This document shows, in pieces, positions 13,101 through 27,123 of a stretch of 64,000 nucleotides of DNA. Numbering within the stretch: position 1 is the first letter of the stretch; each line of letters begins with the position of its first letter. Source of the stretch: Neelides folsomi (taxonomy: Eukaryota > Arthropoda > Collembola > Neelipleona > Neelidae). The position numbers were made by a program, and so were the translations under genes. The notes below the pieces were generated by a model that worked only from the letters and a program-made list of their open reading frames with translations, did no database searches and was not told where the DNA came from. The stretch spans positions 151,935-215,934 of the forward strand of contig JAQGBZ010000082.1 in the NCBI GenBank assembly GCA_034687125.1, read 5' to 3'.

Positions 13101-16100
13101 AGAATAGAACCCGACCTTAAGGAGTCTCCTGATAAATAATTTTTCCGCAGAAAGAGGCGTAACATGGGGATTATCGTTCAAGATTCTCATTATCAGGTGT
13201 AGGAAGCTTTGGATCCAAAAGCATTATGTTGAATGTGCAAATGCAAGAACAACTTTTCCCAAGGCCATTGAAAAAAACGTTCACCACGAAGCAGCTCAAA
13301 CATTCACTTTTCAAATTAGTTCAATTTTATCTTTTAATCTCTTCCTCGCCCAAAGTCAACTAATACAACCAGACACCGTCCATTTGAATTCCACTTAAGA
13401 AGAACATCTTAAATCCGAACGACATCACACGCAGCCAAGGGTTCATGTTAATAATGTCAAAAGTTTCAGAAGCTTCAAACTGTCACTTTCTCTCAATCTC
13501 CACTTTGCTCTTTCAACCCAACAGCTTTAACTTATTCTTTATCTTTTACTAAAATTCATTAAACTTTACAATTTAAATATCATACTTAAATATGAACATT
13601 AAATACTATCATGCTCCATATATTAGTATGTATGATATACTCAATAACATTTTCAGTATTTTAAATACAATTGTAAAACCCATGATGTTTTCACTATATT
13701 TTCTTATATATTTTCGTTATACTGCAAATATTTTACGTTTTGGTACATTTGACAAAATTCTGAATTTCGAGTCAAATCTCCGTCTGTCTCATTTTACATC
13801 TTATTTATTGAAAGTCATAAAGTTTTGGAGCAATTGGGAATTTTGATAATACATCCAGCAATAAAACAGAAGTCTGTGTGGTATGATAATATGTAAAGAA
13901 TATAAACCAATATACTATAAATTCGTCGTATAGTATTTATGTAAGTTTCATATATATAAAACCGCCTCGTATATAAGTAGAAATGTATAGAAATATACAT
14001 AAAGGTTGTATACGATCCACTTTCCCTTTTGTAGAGTGTAATAAAAGGACATTTTCCTATTACAGGACTCAATAAGCCTCCTGGAAATAGAATTTGTAAG
14101 ATGAAAAGACCCACACCAAATTTCCCTACCAATAATAAGATGTTCGCCCATAAAAACTCACACATTTCCTTCTCGGTCCTTTCACGATGTGCGGAGTGTT
14201 GTGAAAAAAGTTCCATTTTATTAAATCAATATCACGTCAAACTTCTCAGATTCTTTCTGATCAAAAACCACAAAACTTCTTTTTTCTCTTTCGTCCCTTC
14301 ATCAATGAATTCAATGAACAAATGGAAACATCACACGTCCAAAGAATAATAAAATAAGCAAAGAGTATTTTTTATAAAAAGGGTACGGCTCACTTTGTGC
14401 ATTTTTATATCAACCCAATATTCATTTTGATAATATCTCTTCAATAAGCAAATATCACAATACCATATTTGTATAGTTATACGAGTAAATCTGTATGTAC
14501 ATATATAATATGGAAAAAATAATATAAAATGAAATCTAGGTTGATTGAACCAAAAAAATCCAATTTCCCCTTTTTAATTTTTACCTTAAAAGCCGAAAGA
14601 GAAAATGAGAGATGAAAATCAATAAAAGATCTCAAATTTCTATCATTTGATACATCTACAATTTCTGTAATGGTTTCGCATGTGTCAATGGGAAAAGCGA
14701 GTCTTTGACATCTCCTCAACACTTCCATTAAACCTCGTTGTTATCAAATGAAAACTTTAGTTCTTTTATATGAAAATGAACTGACAAGTTTGGCAAATGA
14801 GGATTTATGAAAATAAAAGGAAGATAAAAGAACGAGTTTGAAAACACCAAAGCTAGGGAATAAATATACATTCCATATACCTTATACAAAAACCTGCATT
14901 AAGGAAAATCTACCTACTGTACATATAGTATATGAAATATATCAAATGTGAAAATCTTTATTATCACAAACCAGAGACCCAAGTAACGGCTTTATATTAA
15001 GTTAACTATAGGAAAAGTTGAAGGCCCAATAAGGATGACAAAGTGTTTGAAAGGTTAACTAGGGAGAATAATTTCACATTTGATCCATTTCATTGAGATT
15101 TACGAGTTGAGGAGGAAACGAATGCCCAAGCGGCCACGACCCATTACATCCAACAATTAATTGACATTTGTCACCAGGGCTGAGAGGGAAAGCACACGCA
15201 GAGGGTCATTTGAAAAATTTAAAGATGGGAGTGGAAATCCTTCGGAACGAAAATTGGCCCATTCCCTCCACCACTTCCAATGGAGCTAAAGGAGAGAAAA
15301 AGATGATGAATGGACTGGAGGTAAATGTAGCAAAGAACGTTAATAAACCTCAACCATAAACCCTTGAGCCTCCTTCGATCAACTTGTAATAAATGAAACT
15401 TGTTTCTTGATCCACATTGCAAAAATACGCATCAAAGGTATTTCCAACCCGACCACTTCTTCCAACCGCATCGCTCCCATCGTTCCAATCCTTTACACCC
15501 AATAGAGCACCAATGCCACCAAAATGGAACAAAATACACAGTGCCAAATCCCATACATGATTACCTGTACCATACATATAATAAGTATATTATAAGCATA
15601 CTTATAATAAGTATATTATAAGTATGGTACATATAGTATTACAAGTAATACCTGCTTAAATATAAAAAGAATCAAATAGACCATTTATTGTAAATCTTTT
15701 AAAACATCGCTCCATTGAACCAACTCATGACACTCTCATGGAGTTAAATTGGGTTTTATGAAAAGGATGTAGTTTAGTAAAAAGGAGGACAAGTTCAAAG
15801 AATCAAATCTGTTTTTCTTCATTACCATTGTCAATCCCTCCCATTGTTCCTCAATACAGAGATCCGAAAATTGACAATGGGCATGAAATATTTTCTCTGT
15901 CTCCCCTGCACCATTTTCTAAATCTATTTCGCACACTCCATCTCTAACCCCTATCCAACTCCCATTGGACTTCCAATCAACTTCAAGAGATATACCTAAG
16001 AGTTCCTTAAGATCTATAAGAGTTCCTTAAGAAATCCATTGGAGTTCCTACAGACTTCCATTGAAGTTCATATGAAATCCATTGAAGTTCATATGTGGTT

Positions 16101-19100
16101 TGCTCTTAAGATTCATCCGAGTTGAATTTGACTTCCAACGGTGTTGAATAGAAAAAGAAATCTGGTCATATCGCCCATCTTCGACATTCATCTTGGTAGA
16201 ACATGGTTGGTAACTAGCGGACTGCCCTCGTTCAAGACCCTTCACTCCCCGTCTGTCACTCATCCAGAAAAAGGAGATGCAGTTTGCAGCCCCATGATGC
16301 ATCATCCCAATATACGCCCTGTGTGCAAACACATAGACCTCGGCCTTATCAGAGAGAGAGAGAAATTCGATCGCGTGGACGCCAAATGGTAATAAAGAAA
16401 TGTATCAGGACAACAATGTGAATCTCCTTATAAGAAAACTCCTTTAGAACCTATAACACTTTCAACGAGATCATCTTAAAGAAACTAGGGCACGAGACAA
16501 GATGACTTTAATACCAACAACATGATAATCCCAATAGTTAATGGATTCTAATGTAACTTACATATATTCCAAATATTCTTATCAAAATATATACAAATAT
16601 TCTATATTATATTCCAAATGCATTTCCTACATGTCACCATTATAATTTAAATCTATGTTATAGATATAACCCTAATCATGATAAATCTTTAAACTCGTTG
16701 TTAAACCGTTTAAGAGCACGAGAAATTTAAAAAGTACACCATTACTTTATGTATTATGATTTGAATGTATTTAAATGTAATGTCAGGATTTAATAAAGGG
16801 AAATGATTTATAATGAATGAATTGATTTCAATGATTCAAATCATTTCAAATGATGAATTGGAAGTTTTGGTTTTTATATTAAATGCCTTTGGTCTTTTTT
16901 CGCCAGTGTGGTTTCCATTCGGCGCCCGACGTTCGCGAGTTCAAAAGACTCCTTCAAAAGTTATTCAAAGTTGATTCTTTCGAGTTTCACCTTATGCCCT
17001 AATATAGATAGAGAATGAAATTTGCATTAATTGGCTCCTACTCCCACTTATCAAAACCATTGTAGAGATGGAGATTTTCGCCACAATGTCCTTATTCGGA
17101 CAAGGTGACTTTTCCTCCCCTGCTCACTTTCAATTCATCCGACCGGCTTTAATGAACTTAACATTTTTCACAAACTTGTCTTCTCCACCTACCCCAAACT
17201 GACCATTGCTGTGGCCGCTCTCACTTTTTAAACCCACTGGACCATCCAACTCCTTTTGTGAAGAAAAAACAATCTTAGGAAATAAAATTAAACACCTGAG
17301 AAATAAAATTTAACTTGTAAGAAATATTTATGTAATACATAAATACTCACAGTACAAATAAGAAATATATAATAGTAAATATAAGCACCTTTATGACTAA
17401 AATATCTATAGTAAAATATCTATGAAATTAACAAATAATGGAATATTAAAGAAATATAGAAATAAGCCATTCGAATTCTTAATGTTTAAATTTCTTTAAA
17501 TGGTCCATTCATCTTGCGACGAAATTCCCATTGCTCAATGTCGCACTCACTAATTTAAACATCTAAACCATTAAGTCGAGCTTAAGGTAGAAGAACCAAC
17601 GCCTTGGAGCTATATGAGCAAATAAGATGAAGGTGGACAAATATACAATTTATAACAACCATATAAAACATATACCTACATACTTAATATATAATTATAC
17701 AAAGTTTATAATATACAACATGTATGGTATACACACCTGGTATTTTCTACTAGTTTATAACCAAGGTGTATTTTGTATTTTATGTATATTAAATATGAGG
17801 ATTGAAAAGGTGTAAAGTATTATTATGGCAGCTAAGCATGCAAAGGTTCAATGAGTTTTTCCTTTCGCCTCATTTCATAAATCTCCTCACCCTCTCACTC
17901 AATTAACGAAGAAATAATGAGGGGAAATGAAGAGTGGGTGAATTAAATTCAAATTATGAACATTCACAATTTCACATCTAAAGGATAACTAAAGATTGAA
18001 AACGATTTAAGAGCGAGATATAAAAGAAAAAAGCCAATGATTTATTTATCGCCCTCCCCCTGAAGATAAGAAATTTGTGATTGTGCACTTGGACCTATTT
18101 TTATTTATTCCTTAATCCATATGAAATGAAAGAGATTAAAATGGAGCTTATGAACCTCCAATGCTCAAATCTCAACAACACAAGACTCATTAAGATAATG
18201 GAACCCTCATAGAGCCCCATTCATATAAATTCAATTTAATAACCCAAATTGCCCAAATGCTTTTAATGAACTCACCAAGGCCATGAGGAAACCATTACAT
18301 AACTAATTGCTCAAAATAATATATAAAAGCTCTCTTGAATTGTGAATAATAATAAAAGCTAGAATTTAATTCCATTCTACATACAAATACTTTCAGTTGG
18401 TTCAGGAGTGTGAAGTTGGATTTATCAGGACTTAATAGGATAAATACACAGAGCCTATTGAAATACTATACAACTACGCAGAGATCTGTAAATAAAGTTG
18501 TATGGCTATTAATTGTAAACCCTGGTGAATTAAATCACATTCATTCAATTGCTAATAAGGGGGTTCCGGATTAAAACGTGAGTTATGGCTCAATTGTTCC
18601 TAATGATCATTTCGCATAACCTCGCCAAAATTTTCACACTTTCCTTCTACACCCAAAAACACAATGGCCATCTTCCACCTAATTCACTCACAATTTGCAT
18701 TGTAGCAACCAACAGGATTTTATATATTTTATATTGTGCAAATGATGTTCATCTCCTTATTAGGATTATTTAAAAGACGCATTATTTAAAACAAGGATCA
18801 TTTAAATTAGAAATTTAAGGATCATTTAAATGAGGAATTTAAGGATCATTTACGCATTATTTATAAACTAGGATTATTTAAGGCGGATTATTTAAAACCA
18901 AGATTATTTAAATAGTGAGGATTATTTCAATGGAGCTCTCAACAAGGTTATAGTTAATGTGTAAAAGTAATAAATTTCCCCTCAACTGGGTAGAAACTGA
19001 TGGGAAAACTCATCACATTTGGAAGTAGAAGTTTGGTCTGGAAATGAAAGGCTGTGAGTTGAGTGAATGTTGATTATTTTCCAAAGGGAGTTAATGAAGT

Positions 19101-22100
19101 AAGGTGATCCGAATGGTAAGAAATGGATGAGTCCATGCCAAGAATCACAAATAAAAGGAAAGAGAGTAAATTGAACTTCCCAGGAGACCTTCAATACAAT
19201 ATGAGGGAAATGGTAATTCTTGTATTATTATTTAACCCACTCCTTCCCTCACATTATTAATGAATCTAAATGAATTATTGATAAAGGACTCTCGTCCAAA
19301 TTACAAACAATTTACAATTCCTATATGCTACATATTCCATACATATAATAAATTTAACATTCCAATACTTCCAAATAGCCATATCACTTTATTATAAACC
19401 CTCCACTACTACTTTGACAATTGACAATGACAAGCGTTTATGGAAAATGGCAAATACCTTCAATGCATAATAAATTTAGCAAATCAACTTCAATTTCATA
19501 CCGTCTATCATTTCTTTGTATCTTTGCCAAATAATTTCTTTCTGGTTTCAATTCTATTAAAATAGCAACTTCACAGGAAATAGAACTTTCTGATATTTTA
19601 TAATCAACAATTTAATATTAAATAAATATCCAAATTAATTAAATGGCAAATATTTATTTAAACTGTAAAAAATAAATTAAAAATGCGAAAATTTGCAATT
19701 TTGAATTTAATTGAATTTATTGATTTTAAAAATTGAGTACCCAGATTGACTTGTATGTAATAACAGTATATTAGAATATTACTTTACTAAATAAATATTT
19801 ACATACTGTCGGTAGTTCAATTTTTTCATCAATTTGAACGAGTTGGATCAATATTTGGAAATTGAAAAAACTTCCTCTGAAATTTTAATCTCGAGACGAA
19901 AATGATTTATTTGTCAGAGAAATTCCAATAAGGGGAAAGTGTACGTTGTAAATATTAAATCTATTATAAATATATGATATGGATCATATGAGGAGAACTA
20001 TACAGAACTCTAACGGGAAGGATGTCAATGTCAAGTGGAAATAAAAATATCTTCTTTCCCTGTCCAAAGGAGACGGACTGCGAGGAGCCAATGAAAATTG
20101 ATAACAAGTTTAATAATATTAAACATGTTTACGCCACCCTTCAACTTCCCTGATTTAGAACCCACATCTCCCCATAGATCCCAATTCCCAAAAAATCTGA
20201 TATCAATTCCATAAAAGTAATACACTTGATATTAAATCCATCGTTCAAATCAATCAAATCTCTCAAAATATAAATAATAAAATCACAAAAACGGTTCTTT
20301 TCCATTAACTCAACATTGAATATTTCTCCGAAACTCCGAAACTCCAAAAATCCGAAAAAATAATTCATGAATCAAATAGAATTTATTGATGTTAAGAACC
20401 TATTAGTATTTTAAGTAAATGTTTTTCATCAATGATCCAAAAATGTAATATTGGCATATTATACATGTTTAAGTATACCTATACATCAAATAGGCCAACT
20501 TAAAGCCCCTTGAACTCTTTTATTAACTGTTTACAAAATGATTTCCTACCTACTTAAACCCGTTATTGGTTAGTAAATAATAAATTTGATCATCACTGAA
20601 ATTTCAACTGAATGTGTAAGAGATGTTTGAATTGAAAATAGCTCGTGCGTTGGTTCAATTACGAAGTCCAAGCGTGGGCGGCTGAACCGATCCATTTTTC
20701 AACTCCAAAAAAACGATATGGAAAACATTAAATGGCCTACTCCAACGAGAGGGAAAAATTGAATGGAGAGAGATGTGAAGGAGTTTGTGAAGGAGCCAAC
20801 GCCCTTCTTCTCACACAAATCCTTTTCTCTCTCCTTTCAAAATGACACGGTAATGATGAGTCAAAAGGAAAATCATTCCCCCCCACCCAACACAACTATC
20901 CATATTAACCCAAAGTAAATGACTCCCCTTAGAATATGAAAATGGATTTTGAACTTCCTTTTTATCTTATCGCTCTTCCATGCACAAAAACTACTCTTTT
21001 TTAAGTAATTGGTTTACAATTCCAAATCCCTTCACATGAATAAACTCTCCCTATTTCCTAACATATTAAATGTCTAATAGTATTAAACCTAACCAAAGTA
21101 CCTGATACAGTTCAACCTTACTGTTAATAGATACATAAATACATTACATACCATCAGTAGAATACATGTATTTGTACATCTTTGAAACCATATGGTACAA
21201 TTCTTTAAAACCATACATAAACCTTTAGTTATAGCAATTTAACCATAGTCCTAAATGAACCAAAACTATAGAAAAAACATGAGAAAATAACTTGCAATAA
21301 CATTTAGCTTGTAATGGACCCATATACGGAATTTGTACTATTCACTCCCATTCATGTATACAAAATAAAATCTCCCCATGGATAAACTTTACATTCTTGC
21401 ATATTTGTATGTAACATACACGTGTACCATATACAAATTATATAGTATAATACATACATGCATAGTTTAGATACGAGGCATATTCATTTAGGTATTACAG
21501 TATTACTGTATTAACTCTATTAGCTATGTAGGTCTTATATTGCACATTTTGAACACTATTTGGCCTGGTTTTAAATAGAGGCCTAAAGAGGTAAAAATCT
21601 CCTTCATCGTCTGCGTCTCATTTTTTGGTCCCATTAAGAGCAGGGGTTTAAGTGTGGATAATGGAAGGAAGAGCCGGAGCGAGTGTCTGGGAAGGCTCGA
21701 AGGCAGTGGGAAGATCATCATCACACCATCAGACAAGGACGGCACATTTAAAAAGTATCCTCCAAACTTCTCCCACCAGCTTCCACAACTTTTTAAAACC
21801 ACTCAACGCACCCGAGTTGTTCAAGAGCTTCAAAAACCTCTTGGAAAAACTTAAAGACCGAAACGAAGAGGGAAAATAAATGAGAACCTCATGAATGAAC
21901 GGATCTTGTCAACTATTGGAAAATCATCCTCAACCTCCCAATGTCTCTCCCTCAATTGAGAATCCAACGACCGTTTGTTGCTCACCAAACTATAACCATT
22001 TTAAATCCCTTTCTATAAGCCTTTCCTTTAATGCACAATTTTATGTGTATAAAATGCAAACACAGCAGGAATATACCAAAACACTATGAGTATCAAAAAA

Positions 22101-25100
22101 ATACCAAGAATGATATAACAAAATGGATAAGAATCATACAAGCACTTAAAACTCATCCTGTTTAATATCAAATTAAATCAAAATTTATGAATTCTGATTT
22201 TCTGATATATCAATACGAACCTATCTGTATATATTCACTATTATAGTGTCTTTAGTCATTGTATATATGGTAGTCTTACAAGCATCGCTGCATCGTTATA
22301 AATATAATAAAAGTGACATGTTAGTAAATATTGAAAATGTATACACAATTGAATGTCTAAGTTACATCTAATGGTTTGTTTTAAGTATGTTGATACGCGT
22401 GGCAAAACATGGTCATTTGGGTCCTCAATATCTTAATCGTTGAAGGAGGCATCAAGGAAAAAAAGATTTAAAACCTCTCGAGCTTAAAAGACCTTCTTTG
22501 CAAATCCTAACTAACTATGTTTGCTCTTCAAGATGAGATAGAAAAATTTTTATAGGGAAATATGTGGCATTTTAGTTCAAAGTTTTACGGCCCTTGAAGG
22601 AATTTATATCCGTAAAAAAGACACATCTCGTCTTTTATTTACAACTCTCTTTCTACCAATATGGAAGGAAAAACGGTCTTTTGTGTATCTGATGACTTAT
22701 TTATCCCTCCTTTTAAAAGTTTTATACTCTAAACACAAAATGGCGAACATTTTTGCCAAATAAGATTTTATCACTGTGATCCATATATCCATATCAAAAT
22801 ATCCAAATCCATATACTTATCCAAATATTCAAATCCATATATCCCTATTTTCCATATCCATATATCCATATTTGGTATTTTTACACAACTACAGACATAC
22901 AAATTTATTTACAGTACTTAGTTTAATATTAAATTCTTATTCCTCCTCAAAAAAGAATCTGTATTTGAGTATTGTCCTAAGCAGAAAGTATGTTTTAAAC
23001 AAGGGCCTTTGTAGTATTGTGACTATTGTGGTTAGGAGGGAGAAATGGCCAGGTGAATGATAAGTTGATTCGCGACGTGATCCCAAAATGGAAAAAAGAA
23101 TTTCTGTTAAGAAGATCTGTCAAAAAGGTAAAGAGATTCCTTCCGTCTCTTTTCCCCCATTTGAACGCTTCTTCACCACACTCAATAAAAATATTTGAAT
23201 GCGGAGTTTGTTCTTTGAAAATGGAAATTGAATTCTTCCACCCGCTCCAAATTTCTCCATTTTCCACCAACACCCAAAAAAGGTTCCCTTTTTCATATCA
23301 TCCAAAGCCTTAACCATTCGCACGTTATTTAGCTCCCAACGTTCTCCGATAACGTTTTCCGACGTCTGTTAAACTCATCTTATAACTCCCGGTTAAAAAG
23401 AAGAGATATAACATTTATAGGATTTATATAGGGAGACATGAGGACATTGGTATTGAATGGTTCAAAGAATATTTCCTCCAAGAACTCTGAGAATGTGAGG
23501 GACGAGACGTTGACAAAGTACACGAGCTCTTTACCTCCTTCACACAAAAAAACCATGTTGATATGTAAAATGAGAGTAGAAGACCAAGTTGTACATGTGA
23601 AAGTCTAAATATGTCTCCTTCTCACAGTACTTTTCCACTTTTTGCCTCTCACCCTCATAAATATTAGTTGGTGACTCGTGAAACGAGGGGACTATACACA
23701 AAAATCCATCAACTCCAATATACCAATATGGTAAACCACATATCCACATATGATATTAAGATGTACAGGAAATCCAAATCCAATATAAATACATATGGGG
23801 ATATAATAGCCTATAATCTATCTCTTAATCTCCTTCATCTTTATGTATCTCGAATCATTACTAGATACTCACTAGATACCATGAAATAAAATTATATCTG
23901 ATTTAGTACAGTTTACTACTGTATACATAGTGATATATTTATATACATACTGTATATATATATATACTGTATATAATTTTCACATATTATGAAAATTCAA
24001 AATGCATACATTGGCTTTATGTACATAAAATACAAAATAGGTGTTTAAGCATAGTATTAGTTTGTTAATGGTTTAAGCCAAGGTTTAAACATGAAGAAAG
24101 TTTATGAATCAAATGTTTAAGCCAAAGGTTGTAAGAGGAATTTAAAGTTTAGAAGGCGGTGGGCCGACATGGATAATTGGAAGTATAAAAAGGAAGTTAA
24201 CTCCAAATCCACGATCCCTCTGATTAACATCGCACTTTCAAAGACGGCTTTTGAGTTTTGGAAGATGGAAATTAAAGATGTTGAAATGGAGCGGCTGTCA
24301 AAGGACCCCCCTTCAGCCCCTCTTTTAATATTTAAAAGAGGGAGATTCATCTTCATGGAAAACTTGGGAGATGAAGAAAAGATGAAGAATTGCGAAAAGA
24401 GCAAATAACTTTTCCTTCCGCCCTTCAACTCCCTCCAAATATACTCCTTTTTAAAAAGATCTCTCCACCATTCATCCATTCCCAAACCCCCTATACTTTT
24501 ACTCCAAATACATCAATATTCAATCTCCTGCCTTCAAAATGGAAATATGATGGAGACTTTTATTAAAGGATCAAAAATGAAGAATTGATACTCCCAACGT
24601 GTGGGAGATTTATCAACATTTATTAAATATTACCTTCACTGTCTTTGAACATCATTCTTCTCCTACTTTAAATATTACTTTTAATAAAAATTTTAATATA
24701 ATTTTCAATATAAGATTTTCCTTAAATTTTTTTAAATACCCTTATATAAAAACGGGATAATAGTGGAATTATAATAGTGGAATTAAGCTGTATGATAATA
24801 ACGACAATAAAGTTCCATTATAAATTCCATTATATAGCAGAATTTAGTTATAATAGGGAAATGATAATAGAATTTTTATAATAGAACTTCCTAATGATCC
24901 AAATGCGTGTATGATCTATATGGGACTTGGAGCATTAAAATGACAGATGATTCCCTGTGACATTTCCCATGTGATTCTCCATCAAAAGAACTAAGCTGTG
25001 CATAATAGTAAAAAACGAGACCCCAAAATCCACGTGAGGTCGGTGGTGCTTAAATTACCTTCCATTTGAATTTGTATGGGTTCTTTGCAATTTTCTCCCC

Positions 25101-27123
25101 TTTTCCGCCCTGTGCAATTTGGAGAGAATCTCCACATCCTGTGTGTGCTCTTCACAATAAGGTGACGTGTGGGAGGAGGCGAGTGGATGCGCAAACATTT
25201 CATTCCATGGTCCATAACCTTAATAATGGTGAGTTTGTCCTTTTAAAGCTTCTTTTTAAAAGTCTTCCCAAACTTCCTCGTCCTCTTTTTCCCATGCAGA
25301 TGGGCGAAGAATGGAAAGTTGGGGAAGTTGACGAAATCAGCTGATGGGCTGAAATTCTCTCTCGTGGGCGTTTGTGGATGCCAAAACTTTTCTTATCCTT
25401 TTGACCTCCTTGAGCGAATCTCACACTCGGTGACAATCAAACACACTCCCTGGATTCCTCAAAATCATTTCCGTACTCAAAACACAAATATAGATAGAAA
25501 TATTGGAATAACGTTATATGCATACTGCAATACTTAAATATTTGGTAATATTATCTTATGCACTAATTACATTGCACTACTTTAACTGTTATATACAATA
25601 TTGTATATCATTAAATAAACTAAATTTAATATAATTTTAAATGACTTTAAGAAATCTAATTTATAATGTTTCAAAAGTATTAATAAATACTATATCAATA
25701 TATACCAATACGGGTAATGCCATATCAGCTTAATAATACAAAGCCCTACAAATTCCTAAATATACTAAATTCAAAAAATCTTATATGGTTTAATCTCAAA
25801 ATCTTATAGTTTATTCCGAGAGTCTTTATACTGAGTTTACTGAGTATGAGTTAAGGAAGTTAACTGTAGTTTATTATAAAGTCATGAGATTTTGAGAGTG
25901 TGGATTTACAAGATTCTCTTCCACCTTCCAATCACATCCCGAAGATGGACAAGGAGGAATGGTTCAAGATAGGAATCTGATTCTGTAAGTTCACTCTCAT
26001 GTGCTACCTTTTCACTTTTTCATTTCCCCTTTGACAGTTGACAGGGCAAGAAATGAGCTCTGGGAAGTCTTGGAGTTGTTGGGAATCTTTTCTGAATGGG
26101 CCCTTCTTTCATTACATCCGAATCCAGTGGAGATCCATTCGAGGGGATTGAGACGTGTTGGGTGAAAAAAGGATAGGGATGGGAGGGATAGGTGTCTCAA
26201 TTGAATCAGCGCCAAGCTTCCGCTTTCATATCAATCCGATTCATTCTCCCCTTAAGAAAGGGCTTAAGAAGGTGAAAGGCTTCTTATATCTATTACATTA
26301 CAAACTATAGCTCCTACACTCAACTCATTCATACTGTGTTGGCTCTCATTGGTAAGAAATGTGTTGTACACCTTTGGTCTATCACATGTGTATCACTACA
26401 TGTGTATCATTACGACGTGTAACATATGGAGTCTTCAATGTCTTGAATTCCATAATATTCAATTTATATTTATTATAACAGCCACGTGAAGAGAAAAAGT
26501 GATGGTCGCACATGTTAAGAGAAATTCCTTATTTGTTCCCTTACTTTTACTTTACGATAAATACAAACTTTGATGTATAAACTACAAATGTCTATTGGCT
26601 CACAAACTCACAATGAGAAAGTCTATAACTCATTCGTTATTTGCTATAATGCTTCACCTCATAGACCTCTTATATAAGTAATAAACTCATAAATCCCACC
26701 ACCGTTATTTATCAGATAGACGAAAATTGATGACAAATATGAAGCCTTTAATCAATCTTGTATATAAATAAAAATATCAAAATGAGAAACTGAACGTTAA
26801 TTGTTAAATAAATGTTTAATATGTTCCTATTTAATTTATATGCAATGTTTAATAAGTTCCTATTTTATATTTTTGGATCTCTTTGTGGATTTTATGCATC
26901 ATTACGTGGGTTTGAAAAGACAACCGACTGGGACTGATTTTAAGCACATTGTTGTACGATACTTTGTAGCATGAGACTTTTCAAGTCATTTAATGGAAAT
27001 GTTTCTCCTAATGCTTAATGGGGATTTTTAATGACGATGTTTAAATTAAAGAAAGTTTTTTCTTACCCTGGTCAGCGACTCATCGTCCAACTTGGACCTC
27101 TTGGCCCCGTTCGTCTCAGCCAT
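1113..27123 (-). CDS. hnRNP L-like RNA-binding protein, 5' part (partial, runs off left edge)
   Basis: Nuclear RNA-binding protein of the hnRNP L/PTB family, which regulates splicing and mRNA stability. Coding exons in transcript order: 27067-27123 (starts MAETNGAKRSKLDDE), 12022-12107 (Gln run, then GGGGRRKR), 8797-8866, 8538-8618 and 1113-1214. All junctions are in phase and have GT-AG sites. The last three exons join into one RRM: RNP2-like LLFTILNPMYPITT, then DVLHTICSSHGQV, GVQAMVEFENVECAKRAK and GADIYSGCCTLKIDFAK. This matches RRM2 of hnRNP L better than PTB (ILNP and DIYSGCCTLKI are hnRNP L signatures). RRM3 and RRM4 should lie beyond the left edge. RRM1, expected before the Gln/Gly exon, was not found; the first two exons join in phase 0 without it. 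The start ATG is the only one in its exon. Introns are about 15 kb, 3.2 kb, 0.18 kb and 7.3 kb. Family assignment is firm; completeness of the N-terminus is not. Confidence 0.88.
2423..2582. repeat. degenerate tandem repeat, unit about GTGAACCTAATA
   Basis: About ten loosely conserved copies of (T)GAACC(T/C)AATA or GTGAACCTAAATA run head to tail. Individual copies differ by point changes and small insertions, as in an ageing minisatellite within an intron. Confidence 0.65.
4370..4445. repeat. GGA / TCC-rich block
   Basis: A GGGGAGGAGGGGAAGGAGGGG run on the plus strand is followed within 25 bases by a series of TCTCCTCC and TCCTCCTCC words. The two parts are roughly complementary, so a hairpin is possible. 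In the minus-strand transcript the second half reads as a run of GGAGGA motifs. Confidence 0.5.
4512..4608. repeat. degenerate tandem repeat, unit about CCTATTCAAAAAT
   Basis: Seven or eight imperfect copies of CC(T/C)ATTCAAAA(A)(T/C) occur in a row. Unit length varies from about 11 to 13 bases. Confidence 0.65.
8867..12021. other. 3.2 kb intron of the hnRNP L-like gene
   Basis: It lies between the acceptor at 8867-8868 and the donor at 12020-12021 (minus strand). It is mostly AT-rich. It includes a more GC-rich patch at about 10.73-11.11 kb holding a 53-codon plus-strand frame, discussed under findings. No recognisable gene. Confidence 0.55.
12680..12726. repeat. short inverted repeat CATGGTCTCA ... 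TGAGACCATG
   Basis: Two perfect 10-base arms (12680-12689 and 12717-12726) are separated by 27 bases. The loop also contains the smaller palindrome-like CTCATGACTCTCATGAG. Could form a stem-loop; no known function. Confidence 0.6.
15575..15634. repeat. AT-rich direct and inverted repeat
   Basis: The 20-mer TATAATAAGTATATTATAAG occurs twice, at 15577-15596 and 15602-15621. Each copy is itself nearly palindromic. The block is flanked by TACCATAC on the left and GTATGGTA on the right, so the whole region can fold into a cruciform or hairpin. Confidence 0.65.
15958..16100. repeat. degenerate tandem repeat with CCATTGGAGTTC units
   Basis: Two kinds of short unit alternate. AAGAGTTCCTTAAG occurs twice at about 16000-16030. 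(T)CCATTG(A/G)AGTTC(AT)AT occurs about four times up to 16095. The repeat is imperfect and lies in the long intron. Confidence 0.55.
18773..18930. repeat. degenerate repeat with GGATTATTTAAA / GGATCATTTAAA units
   Basis: About nine copies of (A)GGAT(T/C)ATTTAAA or close variants are spaced 15 to 28 bases apart. Some share the longer unit with an AATTTAAGGATCATTTA core. Confidence 0.6.
22778..22878. repeat. CCATATAT / ATCCAAAT simple repeat
   Basis: CCATATATCC, ATCCAAATCCATATA and TTCAAATCCATATATCC words are repeated over 100 bases with no coding sense on either strand. Confidence 0.6.

Larger units (their letters stand above)
12108..27066. other. 15 kb first coding intron of the hnRNP L-like gene
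   Basis: This extends from the minus-strand donor at 27066 (AGG|GTAAGA) to the acceptor at 12108-12109. An RRM1 exon was expected here but none was recognised. Several inverted and tandem repeats are listed separately. Longer open frames (for example 24117-24485 minus and 16048-16332 minus) have no recognisable domain. The length and the missing domain make it likely that at least one exon has been overlooked. Confidence 0.5.

Noticed and set aside
15350-15577. 75-codon minus ORF with Gly-rich content
   Set aside because: No similarity recognised, overlapping frames open on the other strand, and it partly covers an AT-rich hairpin repeat.
24117-24485. 122-codon minus-strand ORF and 79-codon plus ORF
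   Set aside because: No domain motif, strong A/G-run composition, overlapping opposite frames. Treated as chance frames in an intron.
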